A stretch of DNA of 64,000 bases from Fimbriimonadaceae bacterium (GTDB lineage Bacteria > Armatimonadota > Fimbriimonadia > Fimbriimonadales > Fimbriimonadaceae). The stretch is taken from NCBI GenBank assembly GCA_022843485.1, contig JALHNM010000002.1, forward strand, positions 381,360-445,359. The letters run 5' to 3'. Position numbers and translations under genes: made by a program. Below, piece by piece: positions 8,299-15,597 of the stretch. Under the pieces are notes generated by a model, which saw nothing but the letters and a program-made list of their open reading frames with translations, did no database searches and had not been told where the DNA came from. How positions within the stretch are numbered: position 1 is the first letter of the stretch; every line of letters begins with the position of its first letter.

Positions 8299-9378
8299 TC
8301 AGCGCCGCAGCATCTGCTTCAGCTCGGAGACGATGCCGGCATAGTTGAGGGCGACCTCTTCGGCGATGATCCCGGCCTTGACGTAGCGCGCGAGGCCCTG
8401 GTTCATGGTCTGCATCCCCCAGAAGCCGCCTTCGTTCATGAGGTGGTAGAGGTCGCCGAAGTGGCCGTCCTCGATCGCCTTGCTGACGGTGGGCGTGCAG
8501 ATGAGGATCTCTGGCACGACGACGCGGCCTTGGCCGTCGGCGCGGGGCACGAGCTTCTGGGCGATGATGCCGCGGAGCGAGTTGGCCAGGCGCTGGCAGA
8601 GGTGGACCTTCTCGTGCGGCGGGAACATGTTGATGATCCGGTCCAGGGTCTCGTAGGCGCTCGCGGTGTGGACGGTCGAGAAGACGAGGTGTCCGGTCTC
8701 ACCGGCCTGGAGGGCGGCGTTCATCGTGACCGTGTCGCGCATCTCGCCGATGAGGATCACGTCGGGGGCCTCCCGGACGACGGCGCGGAGGGCGGGCATG
8801 AAGTCGCTCGTGTCCATGCCGATCTCCCGTTGGCTCACATAGCCGACTTTGTCCGGGTGCTCGATCTCCAGCGGGTCCTCGATCGTGACGATGTGGACGG
8901 GCCGGGTCGAGTTGATGATGTCGATGAGGGCGGCGAGGGTCGTCGTTTTTCCGGACCCGGTCGGCCCGGTACAGAGGATCAGGCCCTGGCGGTGCTTGGT
9001 CTGCTCGGCCAGGACGCTGGGGAGGCCGAGTTCTTCAAGGTTCTTGATCCGGCTCGGGATGATGCGCATGACGGCGGCGGGGCCGCCCCGTTGGCGATAG
9101 AGGTTCGTACGGATGCGGCACTTCCCTTCTAGCTTGAAAGCGAGGTCCATCTCGTTCGTGTCCTCGTACTTCCGTCGCTGCCGGTCGTTCATGACCGAAC
9201 CGATCATGCGCGTGATGTGCTCGTCCTCGAGCACGGGCCACTCCCCCGGGAGCGGCTTCATCGCGGAGAACTGCTTCATCGAGGGCCGCTGGCCACACTT
9301 GATCATGACGTCGGACGCACCGACTTCGAAACCGACCTCGATCAACTCCCGGATATCAAGACTCGACGCATCGCGCAT
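8299..9378 (-). CDS. PilT/PilU-like ATPase (copy 3)
   Basis: 359 residues with Walker A GPTGSGKTT (138-146), Asp box EDPLEIEHP, Walker B ILIGEMRD (208-215) and His box TGHLVFSTVHT. Where PilT has AIRNLIRE it reads TVSKAIEDGHFGDL, so the strict PilT retraction signature is absent. This is the pattern of PilU or PilT2-type accessory ATPases. It converges on the chemoreceptor gene, ending 25 bp from it. A third, divergent ATPase suggests functional specialisation of retraction. Confidence 0.93.
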   Translation of the reverse strand: MRDASSLDIRELIEVGFEVGASDVMIKCGQRPSMKQFSAMKPLPGEWPVLEDEHITRMIGSVMNDRQRRKYEDTNEMDLAFKLEGKCRIRTNLYRQRGGPAAVMRIIPSRIKNLEELGLPSVLAEQTKHRQGLILCTGPTGSGKTTTLAALIDIINSTRPVHIVTIEDPLEIEHPDKVGYVSQREIGMDTSDFMPALRAVVREAPDVILIGEMRDTVTMNAALQAGETGHLVFSTVHTASAYETLDRIINMFPPHEKVHLCQRLANSLRGIIAQKLVPRADGQGRVVVPEILICTPTVSKAIEDGHFGDLYHLMNEGGFWGMQTMNQGLARYVKAGIIAEEVALNYAGIVSELKQMLRR

Positions 9379-9396
9379 AAGTGTATCAACCTCTCG

Positions 9397-10107
9397 TCAG
9401 CGTCCGGAACGGTGTCGCCGACCTGAGCTTCTGACAAGGAGCGAGTATACCAAGGCGCCCGCCGCGAGCCCCGCGAGCACGAGCAGGCCCACCAAGACCG
9501 GGTTCGGCCCCGGGGGGGTGCCGCGCTCCACCCGAGTCCCTTCGTCCGGGACGAAGCGGGACGGGATCGTGAGGAGTGCGGGGTCCTGGGTTCCGACGAC
9601 GATGCGGCACTCGATCCCTGGGGGCGAGGCGACCGCCCGGGCCTTCAGCGAGACGACGTCGGACCGGTAATCCTGGAGCGTCTTCCCTTCGACCGGCTGT
9701 TCGCCTGGGAAGAGGACGAGGAACGAAGTCACCGTGTGCGGGGCGGGGGCACCGAGGAAGGCTCGGACGAGCGGCTCTAGTCGGAGCTCCCCCTCAAGCC
9801 GGTCGATGAGGCCGTCCGTGGCGAAGGACGCCCGGACGATGCGGAGGCCTTCGCGCGGGCCCTCGAGCCGGACTTCGAGCCCCCGCACGGGCGAGCCGGT
9901 CGCCTGGCCTACTCGTTCGCACTGGGCGCGCAGGAGTTCGGGCGGGTAATCGGCCGACACCATCGCCACGGACACGAGGTCCGCCCCCATGGAGTGCTTG
10001 CGGACGGCCACCGTCACTTGCGGCGCGACGAGTTCGGGATCCGCCGCGGGCTGGGGCAGGGCCAGCAGCGGCGCTAGGGCCGCGACCAGGGCGAGAGCGT
10101 GCCGCAC
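9397..10107 (-). CDS. Secreted protein with C-terminal membrane anchor, unknown function
   Basis: 236 residues. A signal peptide covers about 1-21, and a single transmembrane segment lies near the C-terminus (VLVGLLVLAGLAAGALVYSL), followed by an Arg/Ser-rich tail expected in the cytoplasm. The middle shows alternating beta-like segments (VTVAVRKHSMGADLVSVAMV, LEVRLEGPREGLRIV). No family recognised. It is 18 bp upstream of the third PilT-like gene on the same strand, so the two may be co-transcribed and it could belong to the pilus or envelope group. Confidence 0.75.
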   Translation of the reverse strand: MRHALALVAALAPLLALPQPAADPELVAPQVTVAVRKHSMGADLVSVAMVSADYPPELLRAQCERVGQATGSPVRGLEVRLEGPREGLRIVRASFATDGLIDRLEGELRLEPLVRAFLGAPAPHTVTSFLVLFPGEQPVEGKTLQDYRSDVVSLKARAVASPPGIECRIVVGTQDPALLTIPSRFVPDEGTRVERGTPPGPNPVLVGLLVLAGLAAGALVYSLLVRSSGRRHRSGR

Positions 10108-10251
10108 AGGTTCACGATACCCAGGCCGTCCCCACTCGAAACGGCCGCGACGGAACCAATCCGGAACCTCCGCCGTCTAGAAGTGGTCAGGCCCCCCTGG
10201 AGTTTTCGAGAGGGGCTTGGATAAGATAGCTCGCCTGTCCCCTACGCACCT

Positions 10252-10749
10252 ATGGAAGAAGATCTCAGTTTAGACGTCCAGCCGATGCGGCTCACGCCTG
10301 AGGGCCACAAGCGCCTGCAGGACGAGTTGACCCGTCTCACTGTCGTGAAGCGGGCCGAGATCGCCGAGCGCCTCCGGGCGAGCATGGACCACGGCGAGTT
10401 CAGCGAGGACAACAGCGAACTCGACGAGGTGAAGCTCGAACAAGCGATCGTCGAGAATCGGATCAATGACCTGCGGACTATTTTTTCGAACTCGGAGATC
10501 CTTGAGATCGACCAGATCCCGACGGATCGCGTCGGTCTGGGCTCGCTTGTGAGGGTCAAGGATCCCGAGCGCGGGGTCGAGTTCGCGGTCCGGCTCGTGG
10601 CGACGGTCGAGGCGAACCCTGACGAGGACCTGATCAGCGAGGAATCGCCGATGGGCCAGGCGCTGGTGGGGCTCAAGGTCGGCGACACGGCGGAGTTCGA
10701 GGCGCCCCAGGGCCAGATCCGCTACAACGTCTTGGAGATCGGTCGATAG
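10252..10749 (+). CDS. greA: Transcription elongation factor GreA
   Basis: 165 residues. The N-terminal coiled coil starts at about LTPEGHKRLQDEL. The loop that enters the RNA polymerase secondary channel reads HGEFSEDNSELDEVK; its acidic residues match those that stimulate transcript cleavage. The C-terminal FKBP-like domain carries SPMGQALVGLKVGDTAEFEAP. The role is rescue of backtracked RNA polymerase. A -10-like TAAGAT lies at 10222-10227, without a convincing -35. It starts a cluster with secE and nusG, all transcription or export functions. Confidence 0.96.
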   Translation: MEEDLSLDVQPMRLTPEGHKRLQDELTRLTVVKRAEIAERLRASMDHGEFSEDNSELDEVKLEQAIVENRINDLRTIFSNSEILEIDQIPTDRVGLGSLVRVKDPERGVEFAVRLVATVEANPDEDLISEESPMGQALVGLKVGDTAEFEAPQGQIRYNVLEIGR

Positions 10750-10843
10750 CGACCGGGTCCCTTTTCGGGGTGGGGTAAAGTGGCCGCATCCCCTTTCGCG
10801 ACGGTGCGTCAGCGTACCTGCGACCCCGCGGAGGTCTAGAACT

Positions 10844-11083
10844 ATGAGCGAACGACCGAACTCCCCGGCGATCCCGAACATCGGCAAGCGAGGCATCGGG
10901 GGCTTCTATCGGGACGTGACCCGCGAGATGCGGCACGTCACGTGGCCCTCCCGCAGCGAGACGACCCGTCTGACCGGGGTCGTGCTCGGCGTGTGCCTGC
11001 TGATCGCGATCATGCTCACGGCGCTCTCGTTCGGGTTCGATCTGTTCCTTCGAATGATCGGGATCGGTGGAGGCACGGCGTAA
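10844..11083 (+). CDS. secE: Preprotein translocase subunit SecE
   Basis: 79 residues with one membrane segment (TRLTGVVLGVCLLIAIMLTA). The amphipathic pre-helix FYRDVTREMRHVTWPSRSET is diagnostic of SecE (the VxWPSR motif). It is a component of the SecYEG channel in the inner membrane. GGAGGTCTAGAACT precedes the ATG, giving a strong ribosome binding site. nusG starts 3 bp after the stop, the usual secE-nusG coupling. Confidence 0.97.
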   Translation: MSERPNSPAIPNIGKRGIGGFYRDVTREMRHVTWPSRSETTRLTGVVLGVCLLIAIMLTALSFGFDLFLRMIGIGGGTA

Positions 11084-11086
11084 GCG

Positions 11087-11614
11087 ATGGCCCGGGCTTG
11101 GTACGCCGTCCACACGATCTCCGGTCACGAGAACAAGGTCCGGGAGCTGTTGACCCGCCGCGCGACCGTCCAGGGGGCGTGGAACCTCGACATCTTCGAG
11201 ATCCTCATCCCGACGGAGCAGGAGCTCACGACGAGGGCCGGTAAGCGGGTGACCCGTGAGCGGAAGGTCTTCCCCGGCTACATCCTCGTCCGGATGAACC
11301 TGACCGACGACACGTTCAAGCTGGTGAAGGGAACGTCCGGTGTGACGGGGTTCGTCCAGAGCGGCAACCGTCCCGTCCCGCTCGAGCAGTACGAGGTGGA
11401 CCGCATCATGCGGAACCTCGAGTCGAGCAAGGAAGCCCCCCGGGTCGCCTACTCGAAGAACGACGTCATTCGGGTCGTCGAGGGCCCCTTCGCGGACTAC
11501 ACCGGCAAGATCGAAGAGGTCAACGCCGAGCGCGAGCGGCTCAAGGTGCTCATCTCGATCTTCGGCCGAGACACCCCGGTCGAACTCGAGTTCACCCAAG
11601 TCGAGAAGATGTGA
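11087..11614 (+). CDS. nusG: Transcription termination/antitermination protein NusG
   Basis: 175 residues. The NGN domain begins WYAVHTISGHENKV and contains VFPGYILVRM. The KOW domain is at about 122-175 with VIRVVEGPFADYTGKIEEVN. It binds RNA polymerase and Rho or ribosomal protein S10 to modulate elongation and termination. GGAGG at the end of secE serves as ribosome binding site. Unusually, no ribosomal protein genes (rplK/rplA) follow; a PBP4 gene does. Confidence 0.97.
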   Translation: MARAWYAVHTISGHENKVRELLTRRATVQGAWNLDIFEILIPTEQELTTRAGKRVTRERKVFPGYILVRMNLTDDTFKLVKGTSGVTGFVQSGNRPVPLEQYEVDRIMRNLESSKEAPRVAYSKNDVIRVVEGPFADYTGKIEEVNAERERLKVLISIFGRDTPVELEFTQVEKM

Positions 11615-11653
11615 CGCCCCGGGGCCCGGCCCGACGTCTTTGGTGACAGACCC

Positions 11654-12901
11654 GTGTTGCCCCTCCTCCTCGGGATCGCCCAGCAGACGATCGCGCTCGA
11701 CCGGATCCTCGATAGCCCTTCGCTGAAGGGGTCGGTGGTCGGTGTCTACGTCAGTGACGTCGAGGGGAGGACCCTGTACGCCCGGGAGCCCGACGTCCGG
11801 CTCGTCCCCGCGAGCAACCAGAAGGTCTTCACCGCGCTCTACGCCCTCTCGCGGATCCCGCTTGAGGAGCGGTCCACCACCCGGTTCTGGCGAATCGAAG
11901 ACCGGGTGTACGTCGATGCCCCGGGAGACCCGACGCTCACCCGGGCCCAGCTCACGGGGGTCCACGAGGCCCTCGGCAAACCGGCGTTGCCGGTCGCGGT
12001 CCGGCAGGCGTACCTTCCCGGCATCGGGCCGGACTGGGAGTTCGACGACCTCCCCTTCGGCTATGCGGCCCCGACGTTCGCCTTTGGGTTCGACCGCGGG
12101 GCGTTCGAGTTCGTCGTGGACGGGGGCGAGGTCAAGGTTCCGTTCGAGCAGCGTCTCTCCGTGATCGTCGACGGTGGGCCAGGACGCTTCGTCGCGGCCT
12201 ACCAGCCGACAGCCCGCACGCTCCGGCTCTCCGGGGCGCTACCCAGGGGAAGGCGGGGGTTCGGGCGGTACGCCATGGCCGAGCCCGACGCCGCAGCGGC
12301 CCGGCTGCTAGGGGGTGAGATCGAGCGGACGGACGCACCGCCGCCCGATCGGCCCGCAGACTCCGAGCTCACCGGGCCCTCCCTCGCCGAGCGGCTCCGG
12401 CCAGTCCTGGTGGATAGCGACAACGTCCTCGCAGAGCACCTGCTTATGGTCGCGGCCCTGAAGGAGGGGCCGCTCCCGGCGGACGCGTACCCGGTGGCGG
12501 CGGGGCGGATGCGGTCCTTCTTCGTGGACACGGTCCGGCTGGACCGAACCGGGTTCTTGCCTAGAGACGGCAGCGGGCTAAGCCGGCAGAACCTGGTGAC
12601 GGCCCGGGCACTCGCCGAGGCCCTACGCTGGGGCCTTCGACAACCCTTCGCGGACGTCTTCCGGGCAAGCCTTCCGAAGCCGGGTGAGGGGACGCTCCGC
12701 CAAAGGCTCCAGTCCAGTCAGTTCGCCGGGAAGACTGGCACGCTCAATGCGGTGACCTCGCTATCGGGTTACTTGACCGCCTCGGACGGACGTACGGTGG
12801 TCGTGAGCCTGATCGTGAACCACAGCGCGACTCCTGCCTCCGAGGTCCGACCGGTGATCGACCGGTTCGTGCGGAGACTGGAGCAGGCCCCGCCGCAATG
12901 A
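11654..12901 (+). CDS. dacB: D-alanyl-D-alanine carboxypeptidase / PBP4 family (peptidase S13)
   Basis: 415 residues from a GTG start 39 bp after nusG. The three penicillin-binding motifs are present in order: SxxK in PASNQKVFT (near 54), SxN in DSDNVLAEHL (near 256) and KTG in GKTGTLNAV (near 361). The family is periplasmic and trims or cross-link-edits peptidoglycan. The N-terminus MLPLLLGIAQQ is a short, weak signal sequence, so a longer start or an unusual signal is possible. Its stop overlaps the next start by 4 bp. Confidence 0.92.
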   Translation: MLPLLLGIAQQTIALDRILDSPSLKGSVVGVYVSDVEGRTLYAREPDVRLVPASNQKVFTALYALSRIPLEERSTTRFWRIEDRVYVDAPGDPTLTRAQLTGVHEALGKPALPVAVRQAYLPGIGPDWEFDDLPFGYAAPTFAFGFDRGAFEFVVDGGEVKVPFEQRLSVIVDGGPGRFVAAYQPTARTLRLSGALPRGRRGFGRYAMAEPDAAAARLLGGEIERTDAPPPDRPADSELTGPSLAERLRPVLVDSDNVLAEHLLMVAALKEGPLPADAYPVAAGRMRSFFVDTVRLDRTGFLPRDGSGLSRQNLVTARALAEALRWGLRQPFADVFRASLPKPGEGTLRQRLQSSQFAGKTGTLNAVTSLSGYLTASDGRTVVVSLIVNHSATPASEVRPVIDRFVRRLEQAPPQ

Positions 12902-13242
12902 CCGCCACCACCCCCACCCTCGAACCCCGGCCGTTCTGGCGCAGCGTGATGCCCACCCGTGCGATCGGGCTCCTCATGGCCATCGGCTTCGTCGACCTCG
13001 TCGCGACGGCCGTGCTCCACCACCATGGCCTCATCGTGGAGCTGAATCCCCTCATGAAGCCCCTGATCGAGCGGGACGAATGGCTCTTCGTCTTGGTCAA
13101 GGGGATGACCTTGGTGGGGGCTTGGGCGGCGATGGCGGCCTACGCCCGGGTCAACCGGGACTTCGTCCGAAAGGCCGCCCTTGCCGGGGCTGGGGTCTAC
13201 ACCCTCGTCTGGACGGTTTGGTTCATCGTGGGTTCGCTCTAG
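12898..13242 (+). CDS. Small integral membrane protein (DUF5658-like)
   Basis: 114 residues with three likely membrane segments (IGLLMAIGFVDLVATAV, LFVLVKGMTLVGAWAAMAA, ALAGAGVYTLVWTVWFIV) and the loop ELNPLMKPL, typical of the small DUF5658-type membrane proteins. The function of that family is unknown. The ATGA overlap with the PBP4 gene indicates translational coupling. Confidence 0.7.
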   Translation: MTATTPTLEPRPFWRSVMPTRAIGLLMAIGFVDLVATAVLHHHGLIVELNPLMKPLIERDEWLFVLVKGMTLVGAWAAMAAYARVNRDFVRKAALAGAGVYTLVWTVWFIVGSL

Positions 13243-13340
13243 ACGCTATCCCGCCGGCGAGCAGCGGGTTCCGGTCGGAGGCGAGTCCGGCGCGGAGCGT
13301 CGGACTCCGGTGCGGGGCGGCGCCGGTGTAACCTACGGGG

Positions 13341-14060
13341 GTGATCGACGTGAGCCGTCCACCCTGTCCGTTGCTCGCCCGGCTGCTAGGCGGCCACCCT
13401 CGGGTTCGACTATCGGACGAGGAAGGCCCCGAGACGGGCCTCTCCTTCCGCCAAGGCGACTGGCGGCGGTCGCTCACGGTCGGGGACCCGGCGGCTGAGG
13501 TGTTCGGCCTAGTCGAACTCGCCGACAACAACCCCATGGTGTGCGCAGACTGGGTGTCGGTGCCAGGGGCGGAGGGGACGCTCGCGCTGCTCGCGCTCGG
13601 GCCGGTCGTCCGAGCGGGGATGGCGGTCGAGGAGCCGAGCCTGGTGTTCTCGTGGGAGCCGGACGTCGAGGCAGTCGAATCGGCCCTGGCGACCGAGGGG
13701 ACGGGCGGGGCGCTGGTGGCCGTGGATCCGGCCGAGCTCGGAACGGTACGTGCGGTCAAGGCGCTGGCCGTCATCTCGACCCCGGACGATTGGCGGGATG
13801 TGGACGACCTCTACGCCGAAGCCTACGGGCGGTCGTTCTACGTTCGAGAGGCTCCGGCCGGGGTCTGGGACACCGAGCTCGTCGCGGGGACGCCAAGGGC
13901 GGTCTACCGGCTCGGTTACACCCTAGGGGACGGCACCTCCCTCCTGACGATCGACGCCATGGCGGACGTCGAAGGCAAACTTGGCCCGGCCCAGTGGGTG
14001 CACGCGATGAACGTGATGGCGGGGTTCGAGGAGAGCCTCGGGATCCCGGATCGGCTCTAG
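13341..14060 (+). CDS. ArgC-like protein lacking the NADP domain and catalytic cysteine
   Basis: 239 residues from a GTG start. The C-terminal part follows the end of N-acetyl-gamma-glutamyl-phosphate reductase: LYAEAYGRSFYVRE matches the usual Y-PFVR segment, and WVHAMNVMAGFEESLGI matches the terminal QNMNLMFG-E-GL. Upstream, VPGAEGTLALLALGPVVRAG aligns with the active-site segment NPGCYPT...LALAPL, but the catalytic Cys is Ala77. The N-terminal Rossmann fold is absent. It therefore cannot be a working reductase of the usual kind; a regulatory or scaffold role, or decay, is possible. Recognition is by eye and moderate. Confidence 0.6.
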   Translation: MIDVSRPPCPLLARLLGGHPRVRLSDEEGPETGLSFRQGDWRRSLTVGDPAAEVFGLVELADNNPMVCADWVSVPGAEGTLALLALGPVVRAGMAVEEPSLVFSWEPDVEAVESALATEGTGGALVAVDPAELGTVRAVKALAVISTPDDWRDVDDLYAEAYGRSFYVREAPAGVWDTELVAGTPRAVYRLGYTLGDGTSLLTIDAMADVEGKLGPAQWVHAMNVMAGFEESLGIPDRL

Positions 14061-14078
14061 GCGGGGGCGGGGCGGGGG

Positions 14079-14123
14079 CCAGGCTGGAAGCCTGGGGCAC
14101 CATCGGCTGGAAGCCGATTCTAC
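14079..14123 (-). repeat. Palindromic repeat family A, copy 1
   Basis: Two adjacent imperfect hairpins, read on the minus strand as GTAGAATCGGCTTCCAGCCG then GGCACC/CC and AGGCTTCCAGCCTGG. The same unit occurs at 48860-48918, 54159-54203 and 56289-56352. It sits between convergent genes, and its leading GTAG supplies the TAG stop of the CBM9-like gene. The form resembles REP/BIME elements. Confidence 0.85.
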
Positions 14124-14842
14124 GTCGGGCCCACGAAGTCGAACCAGCCCCAGCGCTCGGGCTGGTGCATATCGACCACGCCCTGGGGTGACCAGACCCA
14201 GTTGTGCTCCGCTCGCCCCTCGACCTTGCGGTACCGGCCGCCCACAACCTCGAGGTCCCAGTGGACGCGAGAGAAGTTGACCCTCCACGCGTCGCCGGGC
14301 CGGGGTGGGGATGGGCAGCCGGCGAAGTCGGCGATGCCATCCCAGGCCATCCGGATGACGACCGTCCACCCTTCGTCGAGGTCGGTCGGGTCGTTCAGCG
14401 TGCCCCGGAGGGTCACCAGAGGCTCGTCGGGCACCCAGGGCCAGGGATCCACGACGGGGCCACCCTCGCGGTAGGGACGGACCAGCCGCAGCCCCCACCC
14501 TACGCCGCGGGCGTTCACCTCGTACTCGAGGTACTGGCCGGCGTCACCGTCCGGGTCGAGGAAGACCTCGAAGTCGTTGTCGTGGAAGACGACCTCGCCC
14601 GGCTGAGAGGTCTCGGCCCAGAGGTGCGGGTCGTCGAGTTCGGCGAGCACGAATAGCGCGGCGTCGTCCCAGAGCGCCTTGAACCGGGTGCGGTGGCGGG
14701 GGGCGGGGCGCAGAGACCCTTCGATATCGACGAAGTCCTCGCTCCAAGAGGCTGCCGCCCAATCCTCGGTCTGTGGCCAGGCCTGGCCTGAGAGGGACCG
14801 TCGGCAGGCGTAGCGGCGCGGCTCGGGGAGCACGGGGGCCAC
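14120..14842 (-). CDS. CBM9-like carbohydrate-binding protein
   Basis: 240 residues. Features of the CBM9-like family: an N-terminal W-x-x-A segment (EDWAAASWSEDFVDIEG), the FKALWDDAALFVLAELDDPHLWA strand pair, HDNDFEVFLDPDGD (acidic, probable Ca-binding turn), YLEYEVNARG, and late WRVNFSRV plus MHQPERWGWF. Proteins of this family bind sugars or accompany glycosidases. No signal peptide is seen with this start, so it may be cytoplasmic or mis-started. It is divergent from the deacetylase gene by 26 bp. Its stop codon lies in the family A repeat. Confidence 0.8.
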   Translation of the reverse strand: MAPVLPEPRRYACRRSLSGQAWPQTEDWAAASWSEDFVDIEGSLRPAPRHRTRFKALWDDAALFVLAELDDPHLWAETSQPGEVVFHDNDFEVFLDPDGDAGQYLEYEVNARGVGWGLRLVRPYREGGPVVDPWPWVPDEPLVTLRGTLNDPTDLDEGWTVVIRMAWDGIADFAGCPSPPRPGDAWRVNFSRVHWDLEVVGGRYRKVEGRAEHNWVWSPQGVVDMHQPERWGWFDFVGPT

Positions 14843-14868
14843 TCTACCCGGGTGGGTAGAGTCCCCCC

Positions 14869-15597
14869 GTGCGTGTGCCGCTCCTGATGTACCACAAGGT
14901 CGCCCCGCGGCCGGCGGGGAGCCTCGTGCCGATGCACTACGTCCACCCCCGGCGCTTCCGTTCCCACGTGCGGGCGCTCGTCCGGTTCGGCTTCACCGCT
15001 GTCACGTTCGGCCAGGCGTTCGACATCGTCCACAGTCGGGCCGCACCGGTCCCGAGGCCGATCGCCCTGACGTTCGACGACGGATACGAGAATTTCGCGA
15101 CCGAGGCGGTGCCGGCGATGCTTGCGGACGGGGCTCGGGGCACCGTGTTCGTGGTCACGGACCTCTTAGGAGCGCAGAACGCGTGGGACACCGTCCGCGG
15201 TGACGTCGCCGAGCCCTTGATGTCGTCCGAGACCGTCCGCCGCGTGTTCGAACAGGGGTTCGAGGTCGGGAGCCACACCGCCACCCACGCCCGACTGACT
15301 GAGTGCGCACCGGACCAACTGGAGCGCGAGCTCGTTTCCTCGCGGGAGGCGATCGAGACTTTGTGCGGGGTCGTGGCCCCGAGCTTCTGTTATCCTTACG
15401 GAGCAGTGGACGATCGAGTCGCCCAGGCGGTTTCAGCCGCCGGCTACCGAGTCGCCTGCACGGTGGAGAAAGGGTGGAACGATCGGAGCACGGACGCCTT
15501 CCGATGGAAGCGGGTGAACGTCAGGGGGGACACCTCGACGCCAATCCTCTTCTGGAAGCTTTGGACGCAGGCCAGGAAGAGCGCCACCGCCCCCTGA
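14869..15597 (+). CDS. Polysaccharide deacetylase (NodB domain)
   Basis: 242 residues from a GTG start. Carbohydrate esterase 4 motifs: LTFDDGYEN (catalytic Asp and metal Asp), SHTATHARLT (metal-binding His pair) and FCYPYGAVDD. It deacetylates N-acetyl sugars in cell wall or exported polysaccharide. No signal peptide; MYHKVAPRP is a common N-terminus in cytoplasmic or membrane-associated family members. Its stop overlaps the likely start region of the glycosyltransferase, so the two probably act together in cell-surface polysaccharide metabolism. Confidence 0.92.
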   Translation: MRVPLLMYHKVAPRPAGSLVPMHYVHPRRFRSHVRALVRFGFTAVTFGQAFDIVHSRAAPVPRPIALTFDDGYENFATEAVPAMLADGARGTVFVVTDLLGAQNAWDTVRGDVAEPLMSSETVRRVFEQGFEVGSHTATHARLTECAPDQLERELVSSREAIETLCGVVAPSFCYPYGAVDDRVAQAVSAAGYRVACTVEKGWNDRSTDAFRWKRVNVRGDTSTPILFWKLWTQARKSATAP

